Notes under the pieces: model-generated
Databases searched by the model: none
What the model was told of the DNA's origin: nothing
Seen by the model: the letters and a program-made list of their open reading frames with translations, nothing else
In this document: piece after piece, positions 53,721-61,852 of the stretch
Numbering within the stretch: position 1 is the first letter of the stretch
Layout of the letters: each line of letters begins with the position of its first letter
Source of the DNA: Pelosinus fermentans
GTDB lineage: Bacteria; Bacillota; Negativicutes; DSM-13327
NCBI GenBank assembly: GCA_002434245.1
Contig: DJJR01000022.1
Span: 83,460 to 147,459, forward strand
DNA length: 64,000 nucleotides
Direction of reading: 5' to 3'
Made by a program: the position numbers and the translations under genes

Positions 53721-54401
53721 ATGAGCAGATATAAAGGGATTATCTTTGATTTGGATGGCACTTTACTGGATACTCTGAGTGATATTGCCAATAGTGTGAA
53801 TGAAGTTCTTGCCGGCTATGGATATCCGGCGCATTCAAAAGAAGAGTATCGAATCAAAATTGGAAAGGGTTTTCGCAACCTGATTGAACAAAGTATGCCG
53901 GAGGATACAGAAACGGCAATCATTGAGGAAGGATTGGGGAAATTTATCAAAGCTTATCATGAAAACTATAAGAAGGAAACAAAACCATATGGCGGAATTG
54001 TTTCTTTGCTGAAAGCGCTCAATAATAAGGGGATACCAATAGCCGTAAATTCAAACAAGCGTAATGATTATACCAATAATCTACTGCGGTATCTGTTTCC
54101 TGGTATTGTTTTCAGCGCTATATATGGCGAGCGTCCCGGTTTTGCTAAAAAACCCGATCCGCAAGCTGCCTTAGAAATTGCCAAGCAAATGCAGCTTGAT
54201 CCCGAAGAGGTATTATATGTCGGTGATTCTAAAACAGATATGATTACGGCGCAAAATGCCGGTATGGATAGTATCGGCGTGTTGTGGGGGTTTCGCGATG
54301 AGGCAGAGTTAAGAAATCATCATGCCACTTATGTCGTAAAACGACCGCAAGGTATTTATAATATTGCATTTTGGGGATCGGCCGCGAATCCTATGGATTA
54401 G
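53721..54401 (+). CDS. HAD-family phosphatase, phosphoglycolate phosphatase-like
   Basis: 226 aa. Nucleophile DLDGTLLDT, VNSNKRNDYTNN (motif II), KKPDPQAALEIAKQM (motif III lysine) and VGDSKTDMITAQNAG (motif IV). The size fits Gph/PGP-type HAD enzymes. It could clear a toxic phosphorylated by-product such as phosphoglycolate or a polyol phosphate. GGGGAAAGGTG precedes ATG 53721. Confidence 0.85.
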   Translation: MSRYKGIIFDLDGTLLDTLSDIANSVNEVLAGYGYPAHSKEEYRIKIGKGFRNLIEQSMPEDTETAIIEEGLGKFIKAYHENYKKETKPYGGIVSLLKALNNKGIPIAVNSNKRNDYTNNLLRYLFPGIVFSAIYGERPGFAKKPDPQAALEIAKQMQLDPEEVLYVGDSKTDMITAQNAGMDSIGVLWGFRDEAELRNHHATYVVKRPQGIYNIAFWGSAANPMD

Positions 54402-54430
54402 GAAATTCCTCATGGCACAAAGTAAACCTT

Positions 54431-54525
54431 TGAACCGCGAAGACACTAAGATTACGAAGAACACGAAGACTAAATTTATAATGTCCCTTCGCGTCCTTTG
54501 CATTCTTCGTGACCTTCGCGGTTCG
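54431..54525 (+). repeat. Palindromic repeat family B, copy after the HAD gene
   Basis: TGAACCGCGAAGACACTAAG pairs with ..CTTCGTGACCTTCGCGGTTC; GAACACGAAG blocks within. It lies between converging genes. Confidence 0.87.
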
Positions 54526-54580
54526 ATTTTTTTCTTGATAATGGCAATGATGTCAATTGGACATTTTGGTGTTGAGCCAT

Positions 54581-55255
54581 TTAAAAATCACTCATAATTT
54601 TTTGACCATAAGTTTTTTGCCAGTCTTCTGTGAATGTATTAACACTCCAATCTGACAGCGGGTGAGAGAATAATTTGCTAAATACATCTTCATTGACCGT
54701 TACTGCCTGGGATCCAGCTAAGCAAATTTTTTGAATTTGCTCTGTATTTTTAAAGCTTGCTGCCAGAACTTGAGTCTGGAAATGATACGTTTGAAAGATG
54801 GTAACAATATCGGCTACTACGTTTACTCCATTGCCAGAAATGTTATCAATTCGATTTACATAAGGAGCAACATAACTGGCACCTGCTTTAGCCGCCATTA
54901 ATGCTTGTTGGGGGGTGAATACTGCTGTAGCGGTGACTTTAATGTTTCGTTCTGTAAGGTATTTTATTGCTTTGTAGCCTTCGGGAATAACAGGAATTTT
55001 TACATAAATATTTCCTTGAAAGGTATTATGCAAGAACTCTGCCTCTTCGATAATTTTTTCGGCATCTTGATTGATCACTTGTGCATGCAATGCTTTTTCT
55101 TCACTTAAAATAGAACGGATTTCTTGTAAAACATCTACATAGTCTATCTTTTGTTTTGCTAAAATACTGGGGTTAGTTGTAACGCCGTCAATGACATAGG
55201 TGTCATTGGCTCTTCTTATAAAATCAATATCGGCAGTATCCAGTAAGATCTTCAT
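54581..55255 (-). CDS. fsa: Fructose-6-phosphate aldolase (FSA type)
   Basis: 224 aa. Schiff-base lysine K86 in YVKIPV. Q59 (HAQV) and Y132 (APYVNRID) are the residues that mark fructose-6-phosphate aldolases, where transaldolases have Glu and Phe at these positions. So I call it FSA: cleavage of fructose-6-phosphate-like substrates to dihydroxyacetone and glyceraldehyde-3-phosphate, or related aldol chemistry on other sugars. TTCAGGAGGTA precedes the ATG at 55255. It is encoded in a short operon with the RpiB-like gene. Confidence 0.87.
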   Translation of the reverse strand: MKILLDTADIDFIRRANDTYVIDGVTTNPSILAKQKIDYVDVLQEIRSILSEEKALHAQVINQDAEKIIEEAEFLHNTFQGNIYVKIPVIPEGYKAIKYLTERNIKVTATAVFTPQQALMAAKAGASYVAPYVNRIDNISGNGVNVVADIVTIFQTYHFQTQVLAASFKNTEQIQKICLAGSQAVTVNEDVFSKLFSHPLSDWSVNTFTEDWQKTYGQKIMSDF

Positions 55256-55290
55256 TAGCTATACCTCCTGAAATATAATATAAAATACTA

Positions 55291-55314
55291 ACGAGGAGCT
55301 TTTAATGCTCCTCG
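55291..55314 (-). other. Hairpin between the RpiB-like and fsa genes
   Basis: CGAGGAGC and GCTCCTCG pair around a short loop (TTTTAAT) in the spacer between two co-directional minus-strand genes; it has no long T run. Confidence 0.5.
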
Positions 55315-55343
55315 CTAGAACTGTTTATAACACTATAAAGATA

Positions 55344-55796
55344 CTAGCTTCTATATTTCTTGTCAATATCAGCGACCAAATTAATCTTGGGTGTTGAAGA
55401 GCCAGGCGTGAATTCAGAAGCAAGCCAGGTTTTGGTGATCACTTTAGCTAATTCAGGGCCGATAACTCTGGCGCCCATTGTAATGATTTGAGCGTTGTTG
55501 CTTTTGATAGCTCTTTCAGCAGAGAAAGTGTCATGGCATAAGGCTGCATAAATGCCTGAGACTTTATTTGCAGTAATGCACATACCGATACCGGTTCCAC
55601 ATAGCAGCATGCCTCTAGCAGATTCACCTTTTTTAACGCTTTCAGCAACTGTTTCAGCAATATTAGGATAAAAGGTTGAATCATCGGCAGAAGGAATTCC
55701 GAAATCGATTACTTCATGTCCTAGCTCTTCCATGTATTTTTTAAGGATATTTTTTAATTCAAAAGCGGCGTTGTCACAACCAATTGCAATTTTCAT
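55344..55796 (-). CDS. RpiB/LacAB-family sugar phosphate isomerase with altered histidines
   Basis: 150 aa. Catalytic cysteine C66 in LLCGTGIGM is kept. But the two histidines usual in RpiB are not: the DHAGF motif reads CDNAAF (Asn 9), and the second (RQHN) reads KSNN (Ser 99). RpiB-fold enzymes with changed pockets include LacA/LacB and tetrose-phosphate isomerases of erythritol catabolism. So a pentose phosphate substrate is not assured. It shares an operon with fsa and lies near polyol genes. The ATG at 55796 follows GGGGTGA. Confidence 0.82.
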   Translation of the reverse strand: MKIAIGCDNAAFELKNILKKYMEELGHEVIDFGIPSADDSTFYPNIAETVAESVKKGESARGMLLCGTGIGMCITANKVSGIYAALCHDTFSAERAIKSNNAQIITMGARVIGPELAKVITKTWLASEFTPGSSTPKINLVADIDKKYRS

Positions 55797-56174
55797 TTGT
55801 TTTTCACCCCATAAAGTATTTCTTATTATTCTGTTATTTTAAGAAAGCTGCCTCCTTTCATTAAAATTCTTGACTTTATTATGAAAGTGATCTAAATCAT
55901 TAGTGTATATATAATCACTTTGTTTTTTTGGAAGAGGTATTCAGTTCTTTTTGAAAAGAGGAAGTATTTAGCGTTTTACTCTAATAGATTATGAAATTTT
56001 CTTTTTATTACTATTTCTTATTATTTATTTTCTTTTGAGTTTATTATATGAAAAAAAGAAACAATCGTCAATAGATATTCATTATGTTTTATATTAAAAA
56101 ATAAGATAATTTTTATTAAAAATAATAAAAATGAGCAAAAAATAGAAAAAAAGAAACAAAAAGAAAATTAAAAG

Positions 56175-56183
56175 TGGTATAAT
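56175..56183 (+). promoter_or_regulatory. Extended -10 promoter before the alcohol dehydrogenase
   Basis: TGGTATAAT is an extended -10 (TGnTATAAT); no good -35 is seen. The spacer from 55797 is AT-rich and has several AAAGAAA-like blocks (about 56052-56061 and 56144-56166), which may be DeoR operators. Confidence 0.55.
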
Positions 56184-56263
56184 TGAAGTGTATATAGAAT
56201 CATTGAGATGAGAAAATGCAATAAGCTGAAAGTCGTGAAAACGAAAATGAAAAAGGATGGGAG

Positions 56264-57313
56264 ATGTCTAGTATGATGAAAGCAGCAGTATTTTATGGTC
56301 CGCAAAATGTAAAATTTGAGAATCGAGAAATACCTAATATCGACAAAGGCGATATTCTTATCCGAGTAAAATATTGTGCAATTTGTGGTACAGATGTAAG
56401 GATTTATAATTTTGGCCAGGCAAATGTAACTCCTCCAAGGATTACAGGTCACGAGCTGACGGGGATCATAGAAAATATCGGGAGTGAAGCGGAAGATTAT
56501 CAAGTTGGGGATAAGGTGCTAGTAGTTCCTCAAATGACTTGCGGAAAATGTCATTACTGTTTGCAAGGCAAAAGCAATCTTTGTGAAGAAGTATTGTTGT
56601 TTGGCTATTCTCTTGATGGTGGCTTTGCTGAATATATAAAAATACCTGCTCAAGCTGTGAATCGAGGCAATGTGATAAAGCTGGATGATACTGCTGATCT
56701 GGTGGATGCTACTCTTACAGAACCTTTATCTTGTGTTATTAATGGTCAAGAACATTTGCAGATTGGCATTGGTGATGAAGTTTTGGTCATTGGGGCGGGA
56801 GCAATTGGTGCTATGCATGTAGCCTTGGCCAAAGCAAAGGGGGCAGCAAAAATTATTCTTGCAGATGTAGCACAAGATCGGCTGGAACTTGCGGGAAAAT
56901 GTGGAGCTGATTATCTTATTAATTCAAAAAGTGTAGATCTTATGCAAGAAGTAATGTCTCTTACCAATGACAAGGGGGTCGATGTGGCAATTACTGCTTG
57001 CTCAGTGCCTATTGCGCAATCACAAGGGTTGCAGCTTCTTAAAAAAGGTGGAAGACTTAGTTTATTTGCAGGTTTGCCTAAAGATCATGCTATAAATCCT
57101 TTAGATATGAATCTTGTCCATTATAGAGAAATATCTGTTTATGGAGCCTATGCTTCAACCATACCTCAGCATATGACAGCCTATCAGTTATTGGCTAAGA
57201 AAATTGTGGATGGGAAGAAAATTATTACGAATGTCTTGCCAATGGAACAGCTGGTTAAGGGATTCGGTATGGTGAAAAAAGGTGAAGGGTTAAAGATTGT
57301 CGTAAAATTATAA
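56264..57313 (+). CDS. Zinc-dependent medium-chain dehydrogenase, sugar-alcohol type
   Basis: 349 aa. Catalytic zinc ligands C41 (CAICGTD), H63 and E64 (TGHEL). Structural zinc cysteines in CGKCHYCLQGKSNLC. Rossmann motif VIGAGAIGAMHVALAKAKG. The size and motifs fit the sorbitol/arabitol/threonine dehydrogenase group. The neighbouring PTS, isomerase and transketolase genes suggest oxidation of a polyol phosphate such as a pentitol phosphate, as an inference. AAGGATGGGAG precedes ATG 56264; ATGs at 56273 and 56276 are alternatives. Confidence 0.85.
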   Translation: MSSMMKAAVFYGPQNVKFENREIPNIDKGDILIRVKYCAICGTDVRIYNFGQANVTPPRITGHELTGIIENIGSEAEDYQVGDKVLVVPQMTCGKCHYCLQGKSNLCEEVLLFGYSLDGGFAEYIKIPAQAVNRGNVIKLDDTADLVDATLTEPLSCVINGQEHLQIGIGDEVLVIGAGAIGAMHVALAKAKGAAKIILADVAQDRLELAGKCGADYLINSKSVDLMQEVMSLTNDKGVDVAITACSVPIAQSQGLQLLKKGGRLSLFAGLPKDHAINPLDMNLVHYREISVYGAYASTIPQHMTAYQLLAKKIVDGKKIITNVLPMEQLVKGFGMVKKGEGLKIVVKL

Positions 57314-57357
57314 AAAAAATCACTGTTTGCTCGATGAAGAACAAACAGTGATTTTCT
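57313..57357. terminator. Bidirectional terminator between the dehydrogenase and the DeoR gene
   Basis: AAATCACTGTTTG pairs with CAAACAGTGATTT around TCGATGAAGAA (approximately); A and T runs flank it on both sides. Confidence 0.85.
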
Positions 57358-57372
57358 TATTCATTGACCTTA

Positions 57373-58137
57373 CTAGCCAATAAGAACATTGATATTCATA
57401 TTTCGTAATTGTGCAATTATTTCTGCTGGTGCACTGTCGTCGGTGATAAGGGTATCCATTTGATCAGTGGCAGCAAAAGAAGCCAGAGAAGAAGTGTCAA
57501 ATTTACTGGAATCCATGAGAGTGACCAATTTGGCTGAAGACTCAACCATCCGTTTTTTCAGATCCACCTCATATACATTGAAATCCATCAGCCCGTCTTT
57601 TATCGTAAAGCCGCTGGCGGAAGTGAACATGATATCAATTTTAAGCTGATTTAAAATATTGGTTCCTAATGTTCCCTCAAGGGCCGTTGAGCCAACCCGG
57701 ATGACTCCGCCAAGCAGAATCACTGTTATTAAAGGATTATCTCTCAATTCGAGAGCTGTATAGATGCCATTTGTAATTACTGTTAAACGTACTGGCATAG
57801 TTTTTAATAGTTTAGCAAATTCACGTATGGTAGAGCTTCCATCTAAAAGAATGCATTGACCATTAGTGACCAATTCAGCTGCTTTTTTGGCAATGGCGGA
57901 TTTTTGATTCTGATTCTTTTGCTCTCGTACCGAAAAAAAGTTTTCTGGATCAACTTGTTCGGAGATAATAGCACCACCGTGAAACCTCTTAATAAGACCT
58001 TCTTCTTCCATCGTTTTCAGGTCATTGCGCAGAGTAACCTCTGTAACACCTGAAAATGATGACAATTCTTTCACTGTAGCTTTTCCATGGCTGCTGAGAA
58101 ATTCGAGAATTTTTTTTCTTCTTTCAATTAAAAACAT
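57373..58137 (-). CDS. DeoR-family transcriptional repressor
   Basis: 254 aa. N-terminal helix-turn-helix (ERRKKILEFLSSHGKATVKELSSFSGVTEVTLRNDLKTMEEEG region, about 4-47) then KRFHGGAI, and a phosphosugar sensor domain with ILLDGSSTIREFAKLL and VILLGGVIRVGSTALEG. MFLIERRK start at 58137 follows AAGGAG; a longer frame to 58164 is less likely. It faces away from the transaldolase gene and toward the dehydrogenase terminator, so it probably represses both flanking promoters in response to a sugar phosphate. Confidence 0.88.
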   Translation of the reverse strand: MFLIERRKKILEFLSSHGKATVKELSSFSGVTEVTLRNDLKTMEEEGLIKRFHGGAIISEQVDPENFFSVREQKNQNQKSAIAKKAAELVTNGQCILLDGSSTIREFAKLLKTMPVRLTVITNGIYTALELRDNPLITVILLGGVIRVGSTALEGTLGTNILNQLKIDIMFTSASGFTIKDGLMDFNVYEVDLKKRMVESSAKLVTLMDSSKFDTSSLASFAATDQMDTLITDDSAPAEIIAQLRNMNINVLIG

Positions 58138-58379
58138 AGTTTCTCCTTGTTGATCGTTTATCATGTTCTTACTTTATAAGAAAAGTATATAAAATATAGT
58201 CTGGCAAATGATTGCGGTTAAGTAAATTCCCTAAAAGTTGTATATTTACAATTACAGTTATCATAGCAAAAACTAAGAAAACAATCAATACTAGATTCAT
58301 TAAAAGAAAAAATAATAAATAATAAAAAGAAAAAGTAAGAAAAAAGATATTAAAAATAACATAAAAGATAATAAAATGA

Positions 58380-58407
58380 TTGACAAAGTAAAGTCTAGTG
58401 ATAAAAT
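58380..58407 (+). promoter_or_regulatory. Sigma-A promoter of the transaldolase/transketolase operon
   Basis: TTGACA (58380-58385) and TAAAAT (58402-58407) with a 16-base spacer. Upstream DNA (about 58302-58350) has AAAAGAAAAA-type repeats; downstream is an inverted repeat at 58422-58460. Confidence 0.7.
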
Positions 58408-58421
58408 ATAAGTAAGAGCTT

Positions 58422-58460
58422 GCATTGTTAAATATTGTGGCTCATGATATTTAGCAATGC
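58422..58460. promoter_or_regulatory. Inverted repeat at the start of the transaldolase transcript
   Basis: GCATTGTTAAATAT and ATATTTAGCAATGC pair at 13 of 14 positions (plus one G-U pair) around an 11-base loop. It begins about 8 bases after the expected transcription start, so it may be an operator or a 5' stem-loop. Confidence 0.5.
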
Positions 58461-58529
58461 TGTACAATATCATTTATAATGTGTATCTTAACTCAGATTG
58501 GAAAAAAATATGTAAAAGGGGAGATTTTG

Positions 58530-59177
58530 ATGAAAATATTTATTGATACTGCAAACGTTAGTGACATTGCTAAAGCAAATGATCTGGGAGTTATTCGCGG
58601 AGTTACTACCAACCCTTCCTTGATAGCAAAAGAAGGACGTAATTTTCAAGAGGTCGTGCAAGAGATATGCGCGATCGTTGACGGTCCTATTAGCGCTGAG
58701 GTTATTAGTCTGGAAGCAGACAAAATGGTGGAAGAAGCATTGCCTTTAGCCGCATTAAATCCTAATATTGTTATTAAAATTCCTATGACAATTGAAGGAC
58801 TGAAAGCTGTTAAAGTATTGGCAGCAAAAGGTATTAAAACAAATGTTACTTTGATCTTCTCTTCCAATCAAGCCTTGTTAGCTGCATCGGCAGGTGCCAG
58901 CTACGTAAGTCCTTTTATCGGACGCTTAGAAGATATTAATGAAGATGGTTTAAAAGTGGTTGAAGAAATTGCTGCTATTTTTAAAATGTATGGTTTTAAG
59001 ACGGAAATTATTGCTGCGAGCATTCGTACCGTGCGCCATGCTACACAAGCAGCCTTAGCAGGTGCTCATATTGGTACTATGCCTTATAGTGTAATTGAAC
59101 AGATGGCTAAGCATCCTTTAACCGATGCCGGCATCAGCAAATTCTTAGCGGATTGGGAAAAAGTTAAAAATAAATAG
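58530..59177 (+). CDS. tal: Transaldolase
   Basis: 215 aa. Schiff-base lysine K83 in VIKIPMT. E57 (SAEV) and F129 (SPFIGRLED) are the residues that distinguish transaldolase from fructose-6-phosphate aldolase (Q and Y in the paralogue at 54581). It transfers the dihydroxyacetone unit between sugar phosphates. AAAAGGGGAGATT precedes ATG 58530; the frame from 58479 has no site. It opens the non-oxidative pentose phosphate operon. Confidence 0.88.
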   Translation: MKIFIDTANVSDIAKANDLGVIRGVTTNPSLIAKEGRNFQEVVQEICAIVDGPISAEVISLEADKMVEEALPLAALNPNIVIKIPMTIEGLKAVKVLAAKGIKTNVTLIFSSNQALLAASAGASYVSPFIGRLEDINEDGLKVVEEIAAIFKMYGFKTEIIAASIRTVRHATQAALAGAHIGTMPYSVIEQMAKHPLTDAGISKFLADWEKVKNK

Positions 59178-59194
59178 TAAAAAGATGAAGGTGA

Positions 59195-59216
59195 AATACG
59201 GCCTTAATTGGCCGTA
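59195..59216 (+). other. Hairpin between tal and the transketolase gene
   Basis: ATACGGCC pairs with GGCCGTAT around TTAATT. Only a weak T run follows, so it is an attenuator or processing site rather than a full terminator. Confidence 0.5.
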
Positions 59217-59253
59217 TCTTATCTAATGACAATGGGGAGGTATCGCAAATAGA

Positions 59254-60084
59254 GTGAATATTGAATTAATTAATAGTTTAACAGAGAAAACACTGAATAT
59301 ACGTAAGAATATTATTCGTATGATTACACAGGCACAATCAGGTCATCCGGGCGGTTCCCTGTCAGCAGTAGAAATTCTGACCTATCTATATTTTAAAGAA
59401 ATGAATATTGATCTTTCAAATAGCAAAAACCCTAAGCGGGATCGATTTGTGTTAAGTAAAGGGCATGCGGCACCCGTATTATATGCTGCGTTAGCTGAAA
59501 GAGGGTTCTTTTCTGCGGATGAATTATTAACGCTGCGTAAAATAAATAGCCGCTTGCAGGGACATCCTGATATGAAAGGCATTCCTGGCGTGGATATGTC
59601 TACAGGATCTTTGGGACAAGGATTGAGTGCTGCGGCTGGAATGGCTTTAGCTGGCAAAATCGATGGCGGCGATTATCGCGTCTTTGCATTGTTGGGCGAC
59701 GGTGAACTAGAAGAAGGACAAATATGGGAAGCAGCAATGTTTGCAGCTCATTATAAGTTGAATAATCTTACCATTTTTATTGATTTCAATGGTCTTCAAA
59801 TTGACGGTTCGATTTCCGAAGTGTTATCACCTCTGCCTATTCCAGAAAAATGGCGTGCTTTTGGCTGGAATGTTCTTGAGATCGATGGTCATGATCTCAA
59901 AGAAATCCATTGTGCTGTTCAAAGCGCCAAAGGAGTTCTTGATAAGCCGACTGCAATTATTGCTACTACCATTAAGGGAAAATGTATCAGAAAGATGGAG
60001 AATGCAGCAGAATGGCATGGGAAAGCTCCATCCATTAGCGAATGTGAAGAATTTTTATTTGAGCTGTCAAGGGGAGGGCTATAG
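59254..60084 (+). CDS. Transketolase, N-terminal subunit
   Basis: 276 aa. ThDP motif GDGELEEGQIWEAAMFAAHYKL ending in D-F-N; SGHPGGSLSAVEIL and KGHAAPVLYAAL near the N-terminus. It holds the pyrophosphate half of a two-gene transketolase, as in many Firmicutes and archaea. GTG 59254 follows GGGGAGG. The C-terminal partner starts 2 bases after the stop. Confidence 0.9.
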   Translation: MNIELINSLTEKTLNIRKNIIRMITQAQSGHPGGSLSAVEILTYLYFKEMNIDLSNSKNPKRDRFVLSKGHAAPVLYAALAERGFFSADELLTLRKINSRLQGHPDMKGIPGVDMSTGSLGQGLSAAAGMALAGKIDGGDYRVFALLGDGELEEGQIWEAAMFAAHYKLNNLTIFIDFNGLQIDGSISEVLSPLPIPEKWRAFGWNVLEIDGHDLKEIHCAVQSAKGVLDKPTAIIATTIKGKCIRKMENAAEWHGKAPSISECEEFLFELSRGGL

Positions 60085-60086
60085 AA

Positions 60087-61022
60087 ATGGCAAAAGCTAC
60101 ACGAGAGGCCTACGGTGAGGCATTAGAAAAAATGGGTGGCCTTTGCTCTAATATTGTAGTGTTGGATGCGGATTTATCCAAATCAACGAAAACCTGCGTA
60201 TTTGCTAAAAGTTATCCTGAACGATTTTTTAACGTTGGTATTGCAGAACAAAATTTAGCGGGAGTTGCTGCAGGTTTGGCAGCAACGGGAAAAATTCCTT
60301 TCATCTCTACATTTGCTATGTTTGCCAGTGGACGTGCTTATGAACAAATACGAAATTCGATTTGCTACCCGAAACTAAATGTGAAAATTGCCGCCACTCA
60401 TGCTGGTTTGACTGTGGGGGAGGATGGGGCTTCTCATCAGTCGATTGAAGATATCTCTTTAATGCGCAGTATTCCTAATATGACGGTGTTAGTACCGGCT
60501 GATGGGAATGAAACCTGCCAAGCAATACAATTCGCTGCTGAGTATGATGGACCTGTGTATATTCGTTTAGGACGTATGGCAGTACCTGATTTATTTACAG
60601 AAGAATATAGGTTTAAGCATGGCAAAGCTGTTTGCTTAGTGGAGGGAACGGATGCAACCATTGCTGCAACAGGAATAATGGTTCATATTGCTAAAGAGGC
60701 TGCTGAAAAATTGCAAACAGAAGGTTTCAGTATTAGAGTGCTGAATATTCATACCATAAAACCAATTGATAAAGACGCAATTGTAAAAGCAGCAGAACAA
60801 ACAGGCGCTATTGTTACTTGTGAAGAACACAGCATTATTGGAGGTCTCTCCAGTGCAGTAGCAGAAGTGCTGGTGGAGAATTTTCCTGTACCGATGGAAC
60901 GTGTTGGAGTACGTGATACCTTCGGTGAATCAGGCATTCCAAAAGAGCTTTTAAAAAAATACGGACTTACTGCGGATGATGTGGTGTTGGCTGTTAAGAA
61001 AGTTATTGCCAGAAAAGCATAG
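60087..61022 (+). CDS. Transketolase, C-terminal subunit
   Basis: 311 aa. Pyrimidine-binding half with VLDADLSKST, FNVGIAEQNLAGVAAGLA (catalytic Glu), GLTVGEDGASHQSIEDI and the transketolase C-terminal domain. It completes the enzyme with the previous gene; together they connect pentose phosphates to glycolysis. GGGGAGGGC precedes ATG 60087. Confidence 0.9.
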   Translation: MAKATREAYGEALEKMGGLCSNIVVLDADLSKSTKTCVFAKSYPERFFNVGIAEQNLAGVAAGLAATGKIPFISTFAMFASGRAYEQIRNSICYPKLNVKIAATHAGLTVGEDGASHQSIEDISLMRSIPNMTVLVPADGNETCQAIQFAAEYDGPVYIRLGRMAVPDLFTEEYRFKHGKAVCLVEGTDATIAATGIMVHIAKEAAEKLQTEGFSIRVLNIHTIKPIDKDAIVKAAEQTGAIVTCEEHSIIGGLSSAVAEVLVENFPVPMERVGVRDTFGESGIPKELLKKYGLTADDVVLAVKKVIARKA

Positions 61023-61055
61023 ATTACGATCCTATGAAAAGAAAGGGGAATTGTA

Positions 61056-61319
61056 ATGGAACTCAATTTGCAAATTAAAAATAAGGCGGGGCTGCACGCA
61101 AGACCAGCAGCTATTTTTGCTCAAAAATGTTCTGCCTTTACATCCAGCATTACGATCATAAAAGAGAATAAGCAGGCTAATGGGAAAAGCCTAATTAATC
61201 TTATGGGGTTAAGTGTAAAACAAGGAGATACAATCACATTGAAAATTGATGGACCCGATGCTGCTGAAGCAGGTGCTGCTTTGAAGAAAATCGTGGATGA
61301 TAAGTTTGGCGAAGAGTAA
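61056..61319 (+). CDS. PTS phosphocarrier protein HPr
   Basis: 87 aa. Phosphohistidine H15 in KAGLHARPA. NGKSLINLMGL carries the regulatory serine (position 45-46) used in carbon catabolite repression. GGGGAATTG lies before ATG 61056. It lies in the transketolase operon, so it may be a dedicated HPr for the polyol systems in addition to the housekeeping one elsewhere. An Enzyme I N-domain fragment follows. Confidence 0.93.
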   Translation: MELNLQIKNKAGLHARPAAIFAQKCSAFTSSITIIKENKQANGKSLINLMGLSVKQGDTITLKIDGPDAAEAGAALKKIVDDKFGEE

Positions 61320-61707
61320 TAACAGAGCAAAAGGAGAAAAACCTGCAGCTTCTTCAGGAAGTATTATGAGTCAAAAAGCAAAAGAAAAAAACCGTTTTTT
61401 AGCGGCACAGCAAGCAGCAGAAGCAGAGATTATCAGTTTGCAGCAATTAAATGAAAAAGATAAAGAAGGGCAGGCTGAAGTTTTAGCTGCTCATAGGGAA
61501 TTAATGAATTCCCGTTCATTTAGTGATTCTGTTATGACTTTCATCAATAAGAATCATGCCAGTGCAGAAACAGCGGTGGAATATACTGTGAACGAAATTG
61601 TTTCTATGCTGGTCCTCCTCGAGAATGATTATATGCAGCAGCGAGCAGTAAATAACAAGGAAATAGGCAATCGTTTATTGCGCCACTTGCGGATGACAAA
61701 GACCTAA
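61297..61707 (+). CDS. Free-standing Enzyme I N-terminal HPr-binding domain
   Basis: 136 aa if started at ATG 61297 (overlapping HPr), or 113 aa from ATG 61366 after CAGGAAG. The sequence matches the helical HPr-binding part of PTS Enzyme I (PEP-utilisers N): QQAAEAEIISLQQL, AHRELMNSRSF, SAETAVEYTVNEIV, NDYMQQRAVNNKEIGNRLLRHL. In-frame PAASSGSI before the helix resembles the first strand of Enzyme I (AASPGIA). The active-site histidine domain, PEP-binding TIM barrel and everything after the LLRHL helix are absent, and a terminator follows within 60 bases. So it can contact HPr but not phosphorylate it. A decoy/regulatory domain or a remnant of a larger gene are both possible. Confidence 0.75.
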   Translation: MISLAKSNNRAKGEKPAASSGSIMSQKAKEKNRFLAAQQAAEAEIISLQQLNEKDKEGQAEVLAAHRELMNSRSFSDSVMTFINKNHASAETAVEYTVNEIVSMLVLLENDYMQQRAVNNKEIGNRLLRHLRMTKT

Positions 61708-61763
61708 ATTGCCTCGCGCGATTCCATTCGTATTTTAGTAGCGGTAGTTTTCTTTTAATAAAA

Positions 61764-61803
61764 ATAGCTAGAAACCTTATTGAAAAGGTTTCTAGCTATT
61801 TTG
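61764..61803. terminator. Bidirectional terminator between the Enzyme I fragment and the YDTRY protein
   Basis: AGCTAGAAACCTT pairs with AAGGTTTCTAGCT around ATTGAA; A and T runs on both sides. Confidence 0.85.
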
Positions 61804-61852
61804 GTTTGTATGACATTTATGATAGTAAAGGAAAAAGTGTCAGTGTCCAATC

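Noticed and set aside
59254..61022. Split transketolase as a frameshifted pseudogene
   Set aside because: Two-gene transketolases are normal in this group and both halves are complete.
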